Counted from the first letter of the stretch, positions 42,596-52,509 are shown. The stretch is 64,000 nt of DNA from JAFEDN01 sp963832945 (GCA_963832945.1 CAWHVV010000006.1:440067-504066); one strand, 5' to 3'. Translations and numbers: made by a program. The notes: generated by a model not told the origin, from the sequence alone.

Positions 42596-42861
42596 CTAAA
42601 TATTGAGTGACGTGAGAACGATAATTATTAAATCGGGGCACAGAGACGATGGGATCGCGAGGCTTCCATCGTAAAATGAAATTGATTCAGCGACGCGCCT
42701 ATGGCTTCAGAAATTTTGAAAATTATAGAATTCGAGTTAAAGCACTATGCGCAGGTTAAAAGCGCCCCCTAAAATAGAAAGGACTCCAGAATCAGAGTTA
42801 AAATATTAAGCTCTAAGCCTATACTATAAAACTCTATTAACTTCTAGCTTTTTCTATTATT

Positions 42862-42893
42862 TTCTTGGCAAGGTTACACCCAGATTACACCCA
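42862..42893. repeat. Attachment-arm-like repeat, copy 1
   Basis: TTCTTGGCAAGGTTACACCC then AGATTACACCCA. It resembles 43113-43144 and contains two TTACAC motifs. It flanks the tRNA-Phe fragment, so it may be an integrase arm site or the trace of an earlier integration. Confidence 0.45.
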
Positions 42894-42952
42894 ATCTTAC
42901 CAGCCTATCAAAGGCTATTAATATAAGCCTTTGATTTTAGATTTAAAATTTT

Positions 42953-42995
<43 letters not shown>

Positions 42996-43112
42996 GTTTC
43001 GAGGCAAGATTTCTCTAAACTTCTCTTTTTATCTATCTCTTTAAATTTATTGATATTTTTGCTTTATCAATCTTCTCTCTTTTTCTCTAAAATGCCCTTA
43101 AAATCCCTATTT

Positions 43113-43144
43113 TTCTTGGCACATTTACACAGGAATTACACAGA
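43113..43144. repeat. Attachment-arm-like repeat, copy 2
   Basis: TTCTTGGCACATTTACACAG then GAATTACACAGA. Similar to 42862-42893, about 250 bases away on the other side of the tRNA fragment. Confidence 0.45.
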
Positions 43145-43175
43145 CTTTATAAAAGCTTTAGAACTCTGATTTAAA

Positions 43176-43350
43176 GGCTACATCCAATATCCAATGGAGC
43201 TGATTTTCCACAGCCCAATGGCGACGTAGCGCCCGTGAAAAATCGTTTAACCCCTTCAGGGAAGTGAGATAGTATCGGCGTTCTACACTTCGCTCACCCT
43301 TGATTTCTCGGGTAGATTCCACCATCCCAATCGCATTGAGCTTCTTCTAG
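43176..43350 (-). pseudogene. ISAs1-family transposase fragment
   Basis: The minus strand translates as KLNAIGMVESTREIKGERS, then VERRYYLTSL and HWAVENQLHWILDVA. This is the conserved region of ISAs1-type DDE transposases around the catalytic Glu (HW-VEN-LHW). Both ends are missing. Confidence 0.75.
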
Positions 43351-43430
43351 AAGTGGTACTCTACAGACCGGGCCGGCGTAATGAGCACGTCGGATAAGCT
43401 TGCAGCTTGGGACGAAGGCGGGTCACTGCG

Positions 43431-43534
43431 AATTCTGGGCGGGTTAAACAATATTTACGGGGTGGGTGGTCGCTACAATAGTCATCAAAACTATCCAAAG
43501 GGATTAAAGATCAATGTTTAACCCGATAGCCCTG
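43431..43534. repeat. ~105-bp repeat with inverted ends, copy 1
   Basis: Almost identical to 47528-47632 (one T differs). Inside, GGGTTAAACA (43441) and TGTTTAACCC (43515) are perfect 10-bp inverted ends of an 84-bp unit. It encodes nothing. It is MITE-like, and with copy 2 it brackets two genes. Confidence 0.8.
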
Positions 43535-43616
43535 GATCAAGGTAAAATTTGCAAAGGTAGAATTTGCATTGACTTAATTAGAGAGAAATGCATAAAATGG
43601 AGCTTGTATTGATGAA

Positions 43617-45476
43617 ATGTCATCCGCAAGAGTGGGTAATTTAACCCGACAGATTATATCTCAACCCACAGGTTTTGTGTCCAGCCAAAGGGGTCCACCA
43701 TATGAAATACACAGGGAGTTAGCCATGCGAAGAGATTTGTCCATACCTAGTTTCACCAGCATAAGCGATGAAGACGATTTCGATAAAATTGATCCCTCTG
43801 AACCCTTGATCGATAATTCTACCAACCGCTCAGAAAACTGTGCAAGAAAAGGCTGTGATAAAGCTACTTTTGCGACTTATTTCTTGACGCTTCTCAGTCT
43901 GATCACAGTAGGTACAGGAGCAATGGGCGTAGGTTGTGTGCCTCCCTATGACAATGATGCTTCCAAAGATTACTTCCCGGCACTGCCATCTTTAGGTCGT
44001 TATCTCATTCCTGCCGGTGTTTTTGTCTATTCATTTATTTTTAATTGGGATAGACGTCCACCTGAGTTGGTTCAATTATTTTTAGAAATTGCTAAGGTTC
44101 GGTCTATATTACTTCAGGCATTAAAACATGAAATCAAAGATGAGTCTGAAATTAGGAAATTTGTGGCTTTACTGCGTAATGTGATCGCTACTGATGGCCC
44201 TGCCGGCGAATGGTTTTACGATCGAACAAGCCAAACGGATAAATGGGAGTCCATGAGGGTACACAGCTTGTACCTACATCAGAAAAATAAGGGCTGTGAT
44301 CTCTATCTGATGTCGGAATTTGATAATAAACATTACGAGATAATAGAAAACGACGCAGTTATTTTAACCAATAACAATACAGCTTATTTTATTCTTAATG
44401 GTAAAATCACTATGGAAGATGGCAAACCTCAGGCTGTAAATGGAATCAACCGTCAAAATTTGGAATTAACCCAATCCGTGGAACCTATCAGACTTAGCGG
44501 AGGGGAATCTAAAAAATGGAAAATTTTTAAAGAAGCTATCCTAAAAGGAGGTCACATAGAAGTAATTGACGACCATTTACGTGACCGGAATAAAGAGCTA
44601 CGGAAGAAATTAAAAGAGGAATTTTCCCGCGAACAGGATCACGAGGCCTTACAGATTATTGCTAACAAACCCTTATCCGACATTCCAAAAAAGCAGTTGG
44701 AAAGGTTACTTGATATGGTAGATACTTTAATTTTGGCGAACCAAAATTATCTGAGTCCTTCATCCGGGCCTATTACCAAAAAAATGAATCACAGTATTTT
44801 GTTCCGGTGCAGTGTTTTCCTGTTCGTAACAGGATCTATGTTGGTTACGGTGATGATGTCTTTAAATTTATCCGATATAACCACGCGTTTTATTAATCAC
44901 TATTGGGATAATAGCGTTGCTGGCCAAACGAAGGCAATGAATAATGCGGCTATCATCATTTTTGTGAGCCCGGTCGCTCCGGGGATGCTAGCTCTTTGGG
45001 CACAATTAAATACAATTCCTGCGTTTCAATATCGGACAGGGATACAAAGGCTGCTCCGTTCCATACGAAAACCCATAGCCCCGGTGTCTATGGGAAAAGT
45101 ACTCGATCTGGGTTTCCTGGGCTTCAGTGTTGGCTTGTTGATCACTCAGCCACGGTTTCTTGATAGCGCGGTATTAATCGGTAGCAGCGTTTCTTATTAT
45201 GCAGCGCAGCTTTTGACGTCGATGATCCCAAACATATTTAAGAAATGTTTACGCAAACAAGTATTGCCTTTAAATAATAATACAGAATTAACCGGTTGTT
45301 CCGACCCCTCCCTCCCCAGTTCAGCGGAACACCATTTCACTGTAGGTTCAAACTCTAATAAGACACAAACGAACTACTCGAAGGCAAAGACTTATCTCGA
45401 TTATAAATTATTTGGGTCAAGAGTTTATGAAACTAAATACGAATCGGACTTAACAGACCCACTTAATCCCGATTGA
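43617..45476 (+). CDS. Unknown multi-pass membrane protein, 619 aa
   Basis: I recognise no family. Two hydrophobic helices lie near residues 85-145 (FATYFLTLLSLITVGTGAMG; YLIPAGVFVYSFIFNW). A hydrophilic middle of ~250 residues follows. Four more helices come at about 395-545 (LFVTGSMLVTVMMSL; AAIIIFVSPVAPGMLALW; LDLGFLGFSVGLLI; IGSSVSYYAAQLL). Both ends are polar. The ribosome binding site is poor (GGAG 14 nt upstream), so the start is uncertain. It is probably cotranscribed with the Sel1-repeat gene 37 nt downstream. The pair lies between two copies of a 105-bp repeat, which suggests joint acquisition. Six helices around a large soluble loop could form a channel or transporter, but nothing shows this. 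Confidence 0.65.
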   Translation: MSSARVGNLTRQIISQPTGFVSSQRGPPYEIHRELAMRRDLSIPSFTSISDEDDFDKIDPSEPLIDNSTNRSENCARKGCDKATFATYFLTLLSLITVGTGAMGVGCVPPYDNDASKDYFPALPSLGRYLIPAGVFVYSFIFNWDRRPPELVQLFLEIAKVRSILLQALKHEIKDESEIRKFVALLRNVIATDGPAGEWFYDRTSQTDKWESMRVHSLYLHQKNKGCDLYLMSEFDNKHYEIIENDAVILTNNNTAYFILNGKITMEDGKPQAVNGINRQNLELTQSVEPIRLSGGESKKWKIFKEAILKGGHIEVIDDHLRDRNKELRKKLKEEFSREQDHEALQIIANKPLSDIPKKQLERLLDMVDTLILANQNYLSPSSGPITKKMNHSILFRCSVFLFVTGSMLVTVMMSLNLSDITTRFINHYWDNSVAGQTKAMNNAAIIIFVSPVAPGMLALWAQLNTIPAFQYRTGIQRLLRSIRKPIAPVSMGKVLDLGFLGFSVGLLITQPRFLDSAVLIGSSVSYYAAQLLTSMIPNIFKKCLRKQVLPLNNNTELTGCSDPSLPSSAEHHFTVGSNSNKTQTNYSKAKTYLDYKLFGSRVYETKYESDLTDPLNPD

Positions 45477-45513
45477 ATACATTGGATTGCAGTAAAAAAA
45501 GGAGAAGAGCGCC

Positions 45514-47451
45514 ATGAGGAAAATTGAAAAAGAAAATATTGTCGGTCAGGACGATAGAATTGTGCAGAAGCGGTTAGCTTTTCAATACCAACATGGCATT
45601 GGGGCAAATCAGGATGACAATAAGGCCCTGCACTGCTATACACTGGCCGCTGAGCAGGGAGATGTAACTGCACAAAAACAATTGATCGCCATATATTCAA
45701 AGAAGGGAGATGAACCGCAAAGCCTTTATTGGGCAATACGCATGAAGGCTAAAGAAGGCCGTGCGGGATCACAATATCGCTTAGGATGTTACTATGCTCG
45801 CGGTCAATTTGTTGAGAGAGATTATGTTCTCGCCATGAGTTGGTGGAAAAAAGCAGCTCTGCAGAAAAATTTAGCGGCACAATATTGTCTGGGCAAATTT
45901 TTCATGATTCTTGCCGACATGAAAAACCGATCACAGAATTTAAGTATGGCGCTTTATTGGTTTCAGCAAATGAAACTTATGGCTCCGCTTATAGAAGAAA
46001 TGGAACTGAAGCACCAAGGCATCGTCGCTGTTGAAAGATCCCAATCGTGCAATTTTACTGAAGATTTTAAGACTTTAGAAATCAAACACTTGTCACCTTT
46101 GTTTAGCGAAGCCAAAAAACTCTATTTTGCTAATAGAAAACAAAAAATAAATTGGGATGATGATTGGAAAAAGCAATCTAAAGTTCAGGAGTTTATTCAA
46201 TATAGTCTGCAGACGGCATCCAAAATCCCGGCGGATTTTAAATTGCAGAAGGATTACTGTGATAATGTACAAAAAATTCCTCTATTAAAAAAAAATTTGG
46301 CAACGTTTCCCAAAGATATTATGAAATGCCGCATACCCATCCCGTTTGATTTCGCAAACTATGAAGATGCCATAATTGAAGTCCCAAAGGATTATTATCA
46401 AGAAGCTCCACTTTTAAAAGACATTCCTCGAAATCAAAGTCCCAAACAACTTCTCCTGGTGGGTTACAAAATAATAGAAGAGGGTGCTATCAGGGAGTCC
46501 GAAAAGCTGGATTTGCTAATAACCAGTACGAAAAATCAATTTATTCAAGGCAATAAAGTTTTGTTAAAACAACAAGAAGCGCTGCTGATTGAAAAAAATC
46601 ATCTGGAATTAAAGAATGCGGAAGAGAAGGGTTTGGTAGAAAAACTGGCAGATATAAACATGCAAATTCTAACAGTAGAAAAAGAAATAAAAAACGCAGA
46701 GAACCAGCAAGCTGAAAGCATAGACAAATTGTTAACTCAAAGTTTAACGGATGAAAAATCTGAATTGTCCATCTTTACTCAAATACTGGGAGTGACGGCA
46801 GCTAAACAGGTTATTTGCTGCTTTAACCAGAGGATTCTTTATACAATAAATTTTTTACAAAACCTGATTATTTATCTTGAAAATCAAAAACCAATAAACC
46901 AGCATAAAAATATCTATGCGGTATTGATTCATTTCGTGAAAATGGTCACCAATATCTCAGTGGAAAATGATCGACCGGTATTCACGTCTTTTTTAAAGGG
47001 AATACGTTATCAATGTATGGAATCGGATAATATAACACCAGGTATGAAACAGAGAATACCTGATTGTGAAATACGAGTGGATTATCATTTAATAGCTAGC
47101 GGCGTTCATATAGCATGGATTCCTCAACTCTTTACCAGCAATATCAATCTCGCTAAACAGTTTTTTAAAGCTTTTTGCGCGGGTCAAATTCGTAAAATAG
47201 GTGAAATGAAAGAGATCAGAAAACAGAAATTTTTATTGAAGATGTACAAAACCGTGCTGACAGAATTACCTGAAGAACTTAATTTTATTCTTCATTTGAC
47301 CAATATGGCGCGTTTGTCTCATTTACCTGAAAGTCGACATACCTATTTAGCCGCCTGCTATTTAAAAAAGCGCGGATTATTTGCTGATTTGAATCCGGAA
47401 AAAAGTTCATTGGACGATATGCTTAATCATCCCTCGATATCCCGGATGTAA
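45514..47451 (+). CDS. Sel1-repeat protein with coiled coil, 645 aa
   Basis: AAAGGAGAAG precedes the ATG by 8 nt. Residues about 15-150 contain Sel1-like repeats (LAFQYQHGIGANQDDNKALH; YRLGCYYARGQFVERDYVLA), which normally mediate protein interactions. Residues about 348-409 form a long coiled coil (EALLIEKNHLELKNAEEKGL). The C-terminal ~220 residues are unknown. There is no signal peptide. Sel1-repeat proteins are frequent in intracellular bacteria and often act in host interaction. The gene directly follows the membrane protein, so they may work together. Confidence 0.7.
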   Translation: MRKIEKENIVGQDDRIVQKRLAFQYQHGIGANQDDNKALHCYTLAAEQGDVTAQKQLIAIYSKKGDEPQSLYWAIRMKAKEGRAGSQYRLGCYYARGQFVERDYVLAMSWWKKAALQKNLAAQYCLGKFFMILADMKNRSQNLSMALYWFQQMKLMAPLIEEMELKHQGIVAVERSQSCNFTEDFKTLEIKHLSPLFSEAKKLYFANRKQKINWDDDWKKQSKVQEFIQYSLQTASKIPADFKLQKDYCDNVQKIPLLKKNLATFPKDIMKCRIPIPFDFANYEDAIIEVPKDYYQEAPLLKDIPRNQSPKQLLLVGYKIIEEGAIRESEKLDLLITSTKNQFIQGNKVLLKQQEALLIEKNHLELKNAEEKGLVEKLADINMQILTVEKEIKNAENQQAESIDKLLTQSLTDEKSELSIFTQILGVTAAKQVICCFNQRILYTINFLQNLIIYLENQKPINQHKNIYAVLIHFVKMVTNISVENDRPVFTSFLKGIRYQCMESDNITPGMKQRIPDCEIRVDYHLIASGVHIAWIPQLFTSNINLAKQFFKAFCAGQIRKIGEMKEIRKQKFLLKMYKTVLTELPEELNFILHLTNMARLSHLPESRHTYLAACYLKKRGLFADLNPEKSSLDDMLNHPSISRM

Positions 47452-47457
47452 AGTCAT

Positions 47458-47544
47458 ATGTTTGCACCGACTTCCTCTACTCCAATTCCCATTGTCCCTG
47501 ATCCCAAGGATTTGAATGAGACCCAACAATTCTGGGCGGGTTAA
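47458..47544 (+). pseudogene. Truncated gene start cut by the 105-bp repeat
   Basis: The frame reads MFAPTSSTPIPIVPDPKDLN then ETQQFW and runs into the repeat, where it stops. A Pro-rich start with no body suggests a third gene of the block was cut by insertion of repeat copy 2. Confidence 0.4.
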
Positions 47545-47632
47545 ACAATATTTACGGGGTTGGGTGGTCGCTACAATAGTCATCAAAACTATCCAAAGGG
47601 ATTAAAGATCAATGTTTAACCCGATAGCCCTG
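47528..47632. repeat. ~105-bp repeat with inverted ends, copy 2
   Basis: Direct copy of 43431-43534. The inverted ends GGGTTAAACA (47538) and TGTTTAACCC (47613) bound an 85-bp unit. Confidence 0.8.
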
Positions 47633-47692
47633 ATAAACAAGGTACTTAAGTCAATCGGCAACTTTACAGGTAAAATGGCGAAATTTTCCCAA

Positions 47693-47884
47693 TTAATAAC
47701 CAGCTTCATCCAATTTTACTAAACCTTCTCTAACCGCCAGCAACAGTAAACCAACCTCGTTTTTGACGCCGATCTTTTTAAAAATGCGACAACAGTGACT
47801 GTGAACTGTTTTACCACCCATCCGTAAGCGTTTGGCGATTTCAATGGCTGGCACACTGCGTAAGGATAAAATCAGTACGTCCAT
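47693..47884 (-). pseudogene. LuxR-type HTH fragment
   Basis: 63 residues matching the C-terminal GerE/LuxR helix-turn-helix: RSVPAIEIAKRLRMGGKTVH, SHCCRIFKKIGVKN, LLLLAVREGL. The sensor or receiver part is absent. Upstream (47885-48030, minus) a different frame reads RDHPFIRAAIASRLALAKID and may be more of the same ancestral gene after a frameshift. Probably non-functional. Confidence 0.6.
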
Positions 47885-48115
47885 CTATTTAATTATTTAA
47901 TGCATTTAAAGCAGCGTGGGCTTTATAATCAATTTTAGCCAGCGCCAACCGGCTGGCAATCGCGGCCCTGATGAAAGGGTGATCTCGATGAACCGTTCTG
48001 ATAGTGTAGATGGCGGCTAAAAACCGCGTAAATCTGGCGAAGGAGTATTAATCGTACCAATTAATCTAAAATATCATTTCAGTATTTTTTATCAAAAACT
48101 TTTTTTAAAGCGAAG

Positions 48116-48248
48116 CGGTGGGTAACTCGCGTTAAGTCCTTCGCCTGGAAGGCGAAGGATAGCGAGTTATCCACGGCGGAGCGTTGAGTCGCGAAGCAGC
48201 GGTGGGTAGCCAGTGGGCAACAAGGACGTTGTCCACGGCTATCCACGG
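48116..48248. repeat. Two related GC-rich palindromes (REP-like)
   Basis: CGGTGGGTAACTCGC (48116) pairs with GCGAGTTATCCACGG (48162). CGGTGGGTAGCC (48200) pairs with GGCTATCCACGG (48237). A third hairpin, CCTTCGCC-TGGAA-GGCGAAGG, sits inside the first. The common outer arms GGTGGGTA / TATCCAC suggest a repeat family. The rest of 47885-48522 shows no intact gene. Confidence 0.55.
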
Positions 48249-48522
48249 CTGCCGCGGAACACAGCACGGGAAGAGGACTCACTTTCAGGGAAACTCGACT
48301 TTTTGATGAAAGCAAAGAAGAAATTTTCTGATAAAAAACAGTTTACGGATGGAAATAAGAGCGATAATAAGGTCGCTGCTGACGCTATCTGGTGAAAGTT
48401 GTTGATTTAGAACCCCAATCACTGTCACCCCCTCGACTGCCGCGACCCGGGTTTATTATACCGCATTTTTCGATCCCATCGCACAGCTAACCCATTTATT
48501 TTTCGTCAGCGCTGGATGTCTG

Positions 48523-48978
48523 ATGGAAAATTCCGCACGCTTATATCATTGCTCCCGTTGCCGCCGCCGGGTAATCATCTGCCGCGCTTGTGACCGGGGC
48601 CAGATTTATTGCCCAGGTCCTTGCGCTGGTCTGGCACGAGCGACTTCACTGCGCGCCGCCGCTCAACGTTACCGGCAAACCCGGCAGGGTAAGCTCAGGC
48701 AAGCCCTGCGACAACAACGTTATCGGCAACGCCAAAGACAGCGTCAATCACAAAAAGTAACGCATCACCGTTCCCAGGAAACGCCCATTCATGATCTAGT
48801 GATCCTCAAGGTTAAAAAAACCCGGCGGCGAGTCCCTGAAGCCAAAAACTCCGAGACTTCCTGTCATTTTTGCGGGAATTCCGGCTGGAGATTCCTTCGC
48901 CCCGGTTTTTTACGCCGTTTTTCCCAGGTGCGTGCGTCAGCACAACCACAAGGACCTCCTGGGTGTACTTCCCTTTAA
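48523..48978 (+). CDS. Cys/Arg-rich passenger protein of IS21-type element
   Basis: 151 residues. An N-terminal zinc-ribbon-like part (YHCSRCRRRVIICRACDRGQ, then YCPGPCA) and a second C-x2-C (CHFCGNSGW) surround a very basic stretch rich in Arg and Gln (RQQRYRQRQRQRQSQ). It lies 17 nt before istA on the same strand. From memory, proteins of this look occur beside IS21-type transposases in several proteobacteria. A role in DNA binding during transposition is inferred. Confidence 0.65.
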   Translation: MENSARLYHCSRCRRRVIICRACDRGQIYCPGPCAGLARATSLRAAAQRYRQTRQGKLRQALRQQRYRQRQRQRQSQKVTHHRSQETPIHDLVILKVKKTRRRVPEAKNSETSCHFCGNSGWRFLRPGFLRRFSQVRASAQPQGPPGCTSL

Positions 48979-48995
48979 ACCTTTGGAGCACTTGA

Positions 48996-50552
48996 ATGAC
49001 TATTTCTGATGACCTGGAAGCTAAAATCTTGCGTTTCTATCATGTCGAGCAATGGCCCATCGGCACGATTGCCCGACAATTTTCCATCCACCACAGCACA
49101 GTCAGGCGTGTACTGGCTCAGGCAGGTATTTCTAAATCCGTGATCGTCCCTAAAAAATCCATTCTCGACCCTTTTTTACCCTGGGTCATGGAGACTTTAG
49201 GGCGATTCCCCAACCTCACCGCCAGCCGTCTGTATTCAATGGCCTGTGAACGCGGCTACACCGGTGGGCCAGACCACTTTAGGCATCAGATCGCGTTACA
49301 TCGGCCACAACCAATGCCCGAAGCCTATCTGCGTTTACGCACCTTACCCGGTGAACAGGCTCAAGTCGACTGGGCTCATTTTGGTTCCATCACCATCGGC
49401 AAAGCCAAACGGTCCTTAATGGCTTTTGTGATGGTCTTGAGTTATTCGAGAAAAATTTTTCTGCGATTTTATCTCGACGCCCGCATGAGTAACTTTTTAC
49501 GGGGACATGAAGCGGCTTTCCAGTCCTTTGGCGGTGTGCCCAAAGTGTTGCTCTATGACAATTTGAAAAGCGCCGTGCTGGAACGCCAGGGAGACGCCAT
49601 TCGCTTTAATCCCACTTTATTAGATTTTTCAGCGCATTATCGCTTTGAACCCCGGCCAGTCGCTGTTGCCCGGGGTAATGAAAAAGGTCGGGTTGAGCGC
49701 GCTATCCGTTATGTGCGCGATAATTTTTTCCCTGCCAGAATTTGGAAAACCGTAGAAGATTTAAATCATCAGGCACAGTACTGGACTGATACCCAGGCCG
49801 CCAATCGGCCTTGTCCCGAAGAATTTTCAAAATCCGTTCGGGCTGTCTTTGAACAGGAGAAACCTCTTCTGTTTCAATTACCCGATCATCCTTATCCTAC
49901 CGCTGAGCGGGTCGAGGTCAGAGTCGGTAAAACACCTTATATTCGCTTTGATCTCAACGATTATTCCGTACCACATACCGCCGTGAGGCGCCTGCTCACC
50001 GTGGTGGCTGAACCGGAAACCGTGACCATTATCGACGGAGTGGCCAATATCATTGCCCAACATGCTCGCTGTTACGATAAAGGCCGCCAAATTGAAGACG
50101 CCCAGCATATTGAAGCCTTAGCCCAACAAAAAGCAAAAGCTCGCCTCAATCGCGGCCAGGATCGGTTAATCCAATCCGCCCCGGCATGCTCAGCCTTCCT
50201 GATCCAGGCCGCTCATCATCATTATGCTTTGCGAAGGATCGTCAATGATTTATTAATTTGCCTGGATTGCTACGGCGCTCAGGAACTCAATATCGCCGTT
50301 TCACAAGCTTTGGCTTGCCATTCACCTCATCCGAATACCGTGCGTTTAATCCTGGAAAAGCGCCGAAAACTCAGTCGACAACCACCACCCATTCCAGTCG
50401 AACTGCCTCAGGATGAGCGGGTTCAAAAAATGGTGGTCCAACCCCATTCCCTCGCTATTTATGATCAATTAGCCAACGAACACGCCACAAACCCTTCAAC
50501 ACCAAACCCTATAGAGAACAAAACGGAGAACATCAACCATGAATCATCCTAA
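48996..50552 (+). CDS. istA: IS21-family transposase IstA
   Basis: 518 residues, normal length. The N-terminal helix-turn-helix (GTIARQFSIHHSTVRRVLAQ) is followed by an RNase H-like integrase core. Its acidic residues lie in AQVDWAHFG, LLYDNLKSAV and NEKGRVERAIRYVRDNFFPA. The C terminus has the usual YSVP-HTAVRR beta-domain. It carries out DNA cleavage and strand transfer together with IstB. The start follows TTGGAG. Confidence 0.93.
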   Translation: MTISDDLEAKILRFYHVEQWPIGTIARQFSIHHSTVRRVLAQAGISKSVIVPKKSILDPFLPWVMETLGRFPNLTASRLYSMACERGYTGGPDHFRHQIALHRPQPMPEAYLRLRTLPGEQAQVDWAHFGSITIGKAKRSLMAFVMVLSYSRKIFLRFYLDARMSNFLRGHEAAFQSFGGVPKVLLYDNLKSAVLERQGDAIRFNPTLLDFSAHYRFEPRPVAVARGNEKGRVERAIRYVRDNFFPARIWKTVEDLNHQAQYWTDTQAANRPCPEEFSKSVRAVFEQEKPLLFQLPDHPYPTAERVEVRVGKTPYIRFDLNDYSVPHTAVRRLLTVVAEPETVTIIDGVANIIAQHARCYDKGRQIEDAQHIEALAQQKAKARLNRGQDRLIQSAPACSAFLIQAAHHHYALRRIVNDLLICLDCYGAQELNIAVSQALACHSPHPNTVRLILEKRRKLSRQPPPIPVELPQDERVQKMVVQPHSLAIYDQLANEHATNPSTPNPIENKTENINHESS

Positions 50553-51321
50553 TCATTACGCTCATTTATATCAACGCGCTCAGGCATTAAAACTTTACGG
50601 ATTATTAACCCACTGGGAAGAAGTCAAAGAGGCTCCCTGGCTAGCTGATTTACTTCATTGGGAAGAAACTCAACGGACTGATCGTGGCCTGAAACGGCGC
50701 CTGGCTTCTGCTCACATTGGCCGCTTTAAACCCCTGGCTCAATTTGACTGGAGTTGGCCTAAACAATGTGATCGACAAGCGATTGAAGAACTTCTGAGTT
50801 TGGAGTTCCTGGCTGCGGCGACTAATGTCATTTTTTGTGGACCCAATGGCGTCGGTAAATCCACCATCGCTTCTAATATCGCTTATCAAGCTGTTTTAAA
50901 GGGACAGACCGCTTTATTCACCACCGCCGGGCAGATGCTTAACGATCTGTCCGCCCAGGATGGAGATCGGGCCCTTCATCGTCGTATCCAGCATTATTCT
51001 AAACCTGCTTTACTTTGTATCGATGAAGTGGGGTATCTCTCTTATTCTAACCGCCATGCCGATTTATTATTTGAAATTATTTCTCGACGATATGAGAAAA
51101 AATCTACGTTGGTAACCACTAACAAGGCTTTTTCTGAATGGGCGGAGATCTTTCCTAATGCCGCTTGTGTGGTTTCTCTCATCGACCGGCTTGTTCACCA
51201 TTCTGAAATTATTCACATAGATGCCGAATCTTATCGGGTGAAGGAATCTAGAGAAAAATCTTCTCGACAGAAAGCAACTCGCGCACAACACAAGAAAACA
51301 TCTTCCAGCGCCCACCATTAA
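50539..51321 (+). CDS. istB: IS21-family helper ATPase IstB
   Basis: 260 residues. AAA+ ATPase with Walker A GPNGVGKST and Walker B LLCIDEVGYL, then TTNKAFSEWAEIFPN (sensor) and LIDRLVHHSEII, all typical of IstB/DnaC-like proteins. It selects target DNA and activates IstA. The start lies inside the end of istA, so translation is coupled. The C terminus is basic and Ser-rich. Confidence 0.93.
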   Translation: MNHPNHYAHLYQRAQALKLYGLLTHWEEVKEAPWLADLLHWEETQRTDRGLKRRLASAHIGRFKPLAQFDWSWPKQCDRQAIEELLSLEFLAAATNVIFCGPNGVGKSTIASNIAYQAVLKGQTALFTTAGQMLNDLSAQDGDRALHRRIQHYSKPALLCIDEVGYLSYSNRHADLLFEIISRRYEKKSTLVTTNKAFSEWAEIFPNAACVVSLIDRLVHHSEIIHIDAESYRVKESREKSSRQKATRAQHKKTSSSAHH

Positions 51322-51431
51322 TTTTCTACTGAATTGAGTAGCCCTCAGAAAAAATTCCTTTCTGGGGCCGGTCATTCATTCAAAATTAACAGCTCCTCGC
51401 TTCGCCATTTTTACGCGCTTTTTCTCAGCCG

Positions 51432-51731
51432 TTAACAAGAGGTATTAATCGTTCCTCGAAACATCGGTTCAAAAGCAATCACCCGATGTTTCACATCTAA
51501 AAAGGCAACGGCAAAGACTTCATAATCATAACCAGCCAATTGGGTTACAAAAAAGTCTTTAGCGTCTTCACTATCAGCAATGAATTTTATTCGTCGGAAG
51601 CGTTGGCTCAACAGAGCTTTGGCTGCCTCAATAATTTCTTTCGCTGACAGTGAGGTGCGTGCAGGGCGATACAATTCATTACCCTCGGCAATAAATGCAT
51701 CGGGCAATAAATCCATCTGTAGATTATTCAT
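51432..51731 (-). pseudogene. radC: Truncated RadC-like (JAB domain) protein
   Basis: The start follows AGGAGAAG. 99 residues match the front of RadC: RPARTSLSAKEIIEAAKALL, FFVTQLAGYDYEVFAVAFLD, RVIAFEPMFRGTINT. It then ends abruptly, so the HxH-x-PSG metal motif of the JAB domain is missing. The break abuts the IS21-type element, so insertion or a linked deletion is the likely cause. RadC-like genes are common cargo of conjugative elements. Confidence 0.75.
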
Positions 51732-51839
51732 CGTAGCTTCTCCTTATCAAAAAATAGACAAAGAAAAACCACGCCCCGATGGGAAAACGTATTTTTCCCC
51801 ATCCAGGTTGAATGAATAAAACATCAAGAATTGACTTAC

Positions 51840-52509
51840 CAATCGCCGCATAAACCCTGTTATGCAACTTATTGATCAGTCATATCAAAATGTGTTCATC
51901 CCGTTCAAAAACCTTGAAAGGCGGATTAGGCCATTGGTTATTAAACGGAATGCTTGATTGATCAAGCTATTCTGATTGAGTCATAAAACTCAGCCCAGAA
52001 AGCCTGAACACGAAGTAAAAGAGAATATTTCGCCTTTACCTGTGCAGAAGATATCAATAACGAAAGCTATTGATAAAAATATCCACCAAACTGGTGAATA
52101 TGACGCGAACAATCCGAAGATTGCGACCAGCGGCTCTCATCGCGCCATGATGCTGATCTGATTCTGCGGTTTAAAAAGTCGTGCAGAATATCGACTTAAG
52201 GCTATAATTATACCTGAAATTAAAAATAAAATCAAGAAAAATTTAAAAAAAATAAAAAATTCCAATGTTTTCCCTATTATTTTCCTAAAAATAATCAGGA
52301 TGAAAGCGTATTGTATGCCTGCCGTGAAATAGACTCCAATGTTCGCATTATTGGTCTTATTTAGATCACCACTGAAGTGTCGGCAGGTCTATCGGATTGG
52401 CGCTAGGGCTAACGAATATTAATTGCCTGTTGTCATCTGAAATTTTGTTAATCAAGCTTTGTCTTTACCCACCAAATGTGTCAACCTTTCCGCTGCAGTT
52501 AGAATTGCC
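51840..52509. other. AT-rich gap, no clear gene
   Basis: The frame around 51980-52161 (KTQPRKPEHEVKENISPLPV) has no ATG or ribosome binding site and may be a gene fragment. Nothing else is supported. Confidence 0.35.

Larger units (their letters stand above)
48523..51321 (+). mobile_element. IS21-family element with passenger gene (ends not resolved)
   Basis: Three same-strand genes: a cysteine/arginine-rich passenger protein, IstA transposase and IstB ATPase, the last two overlapping by 14 nt. I could not identify the terminal repeats with confidence; the true ends lie outside these coordinates, within about 48060-48520 and 51322-51440. Confidence 0.75.

Noticed and set aside
48079..48315. 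78-codon minus-strand frame
   Set aside because: It lies across the palindromic repeats; the sequence is explained by the hairpins.
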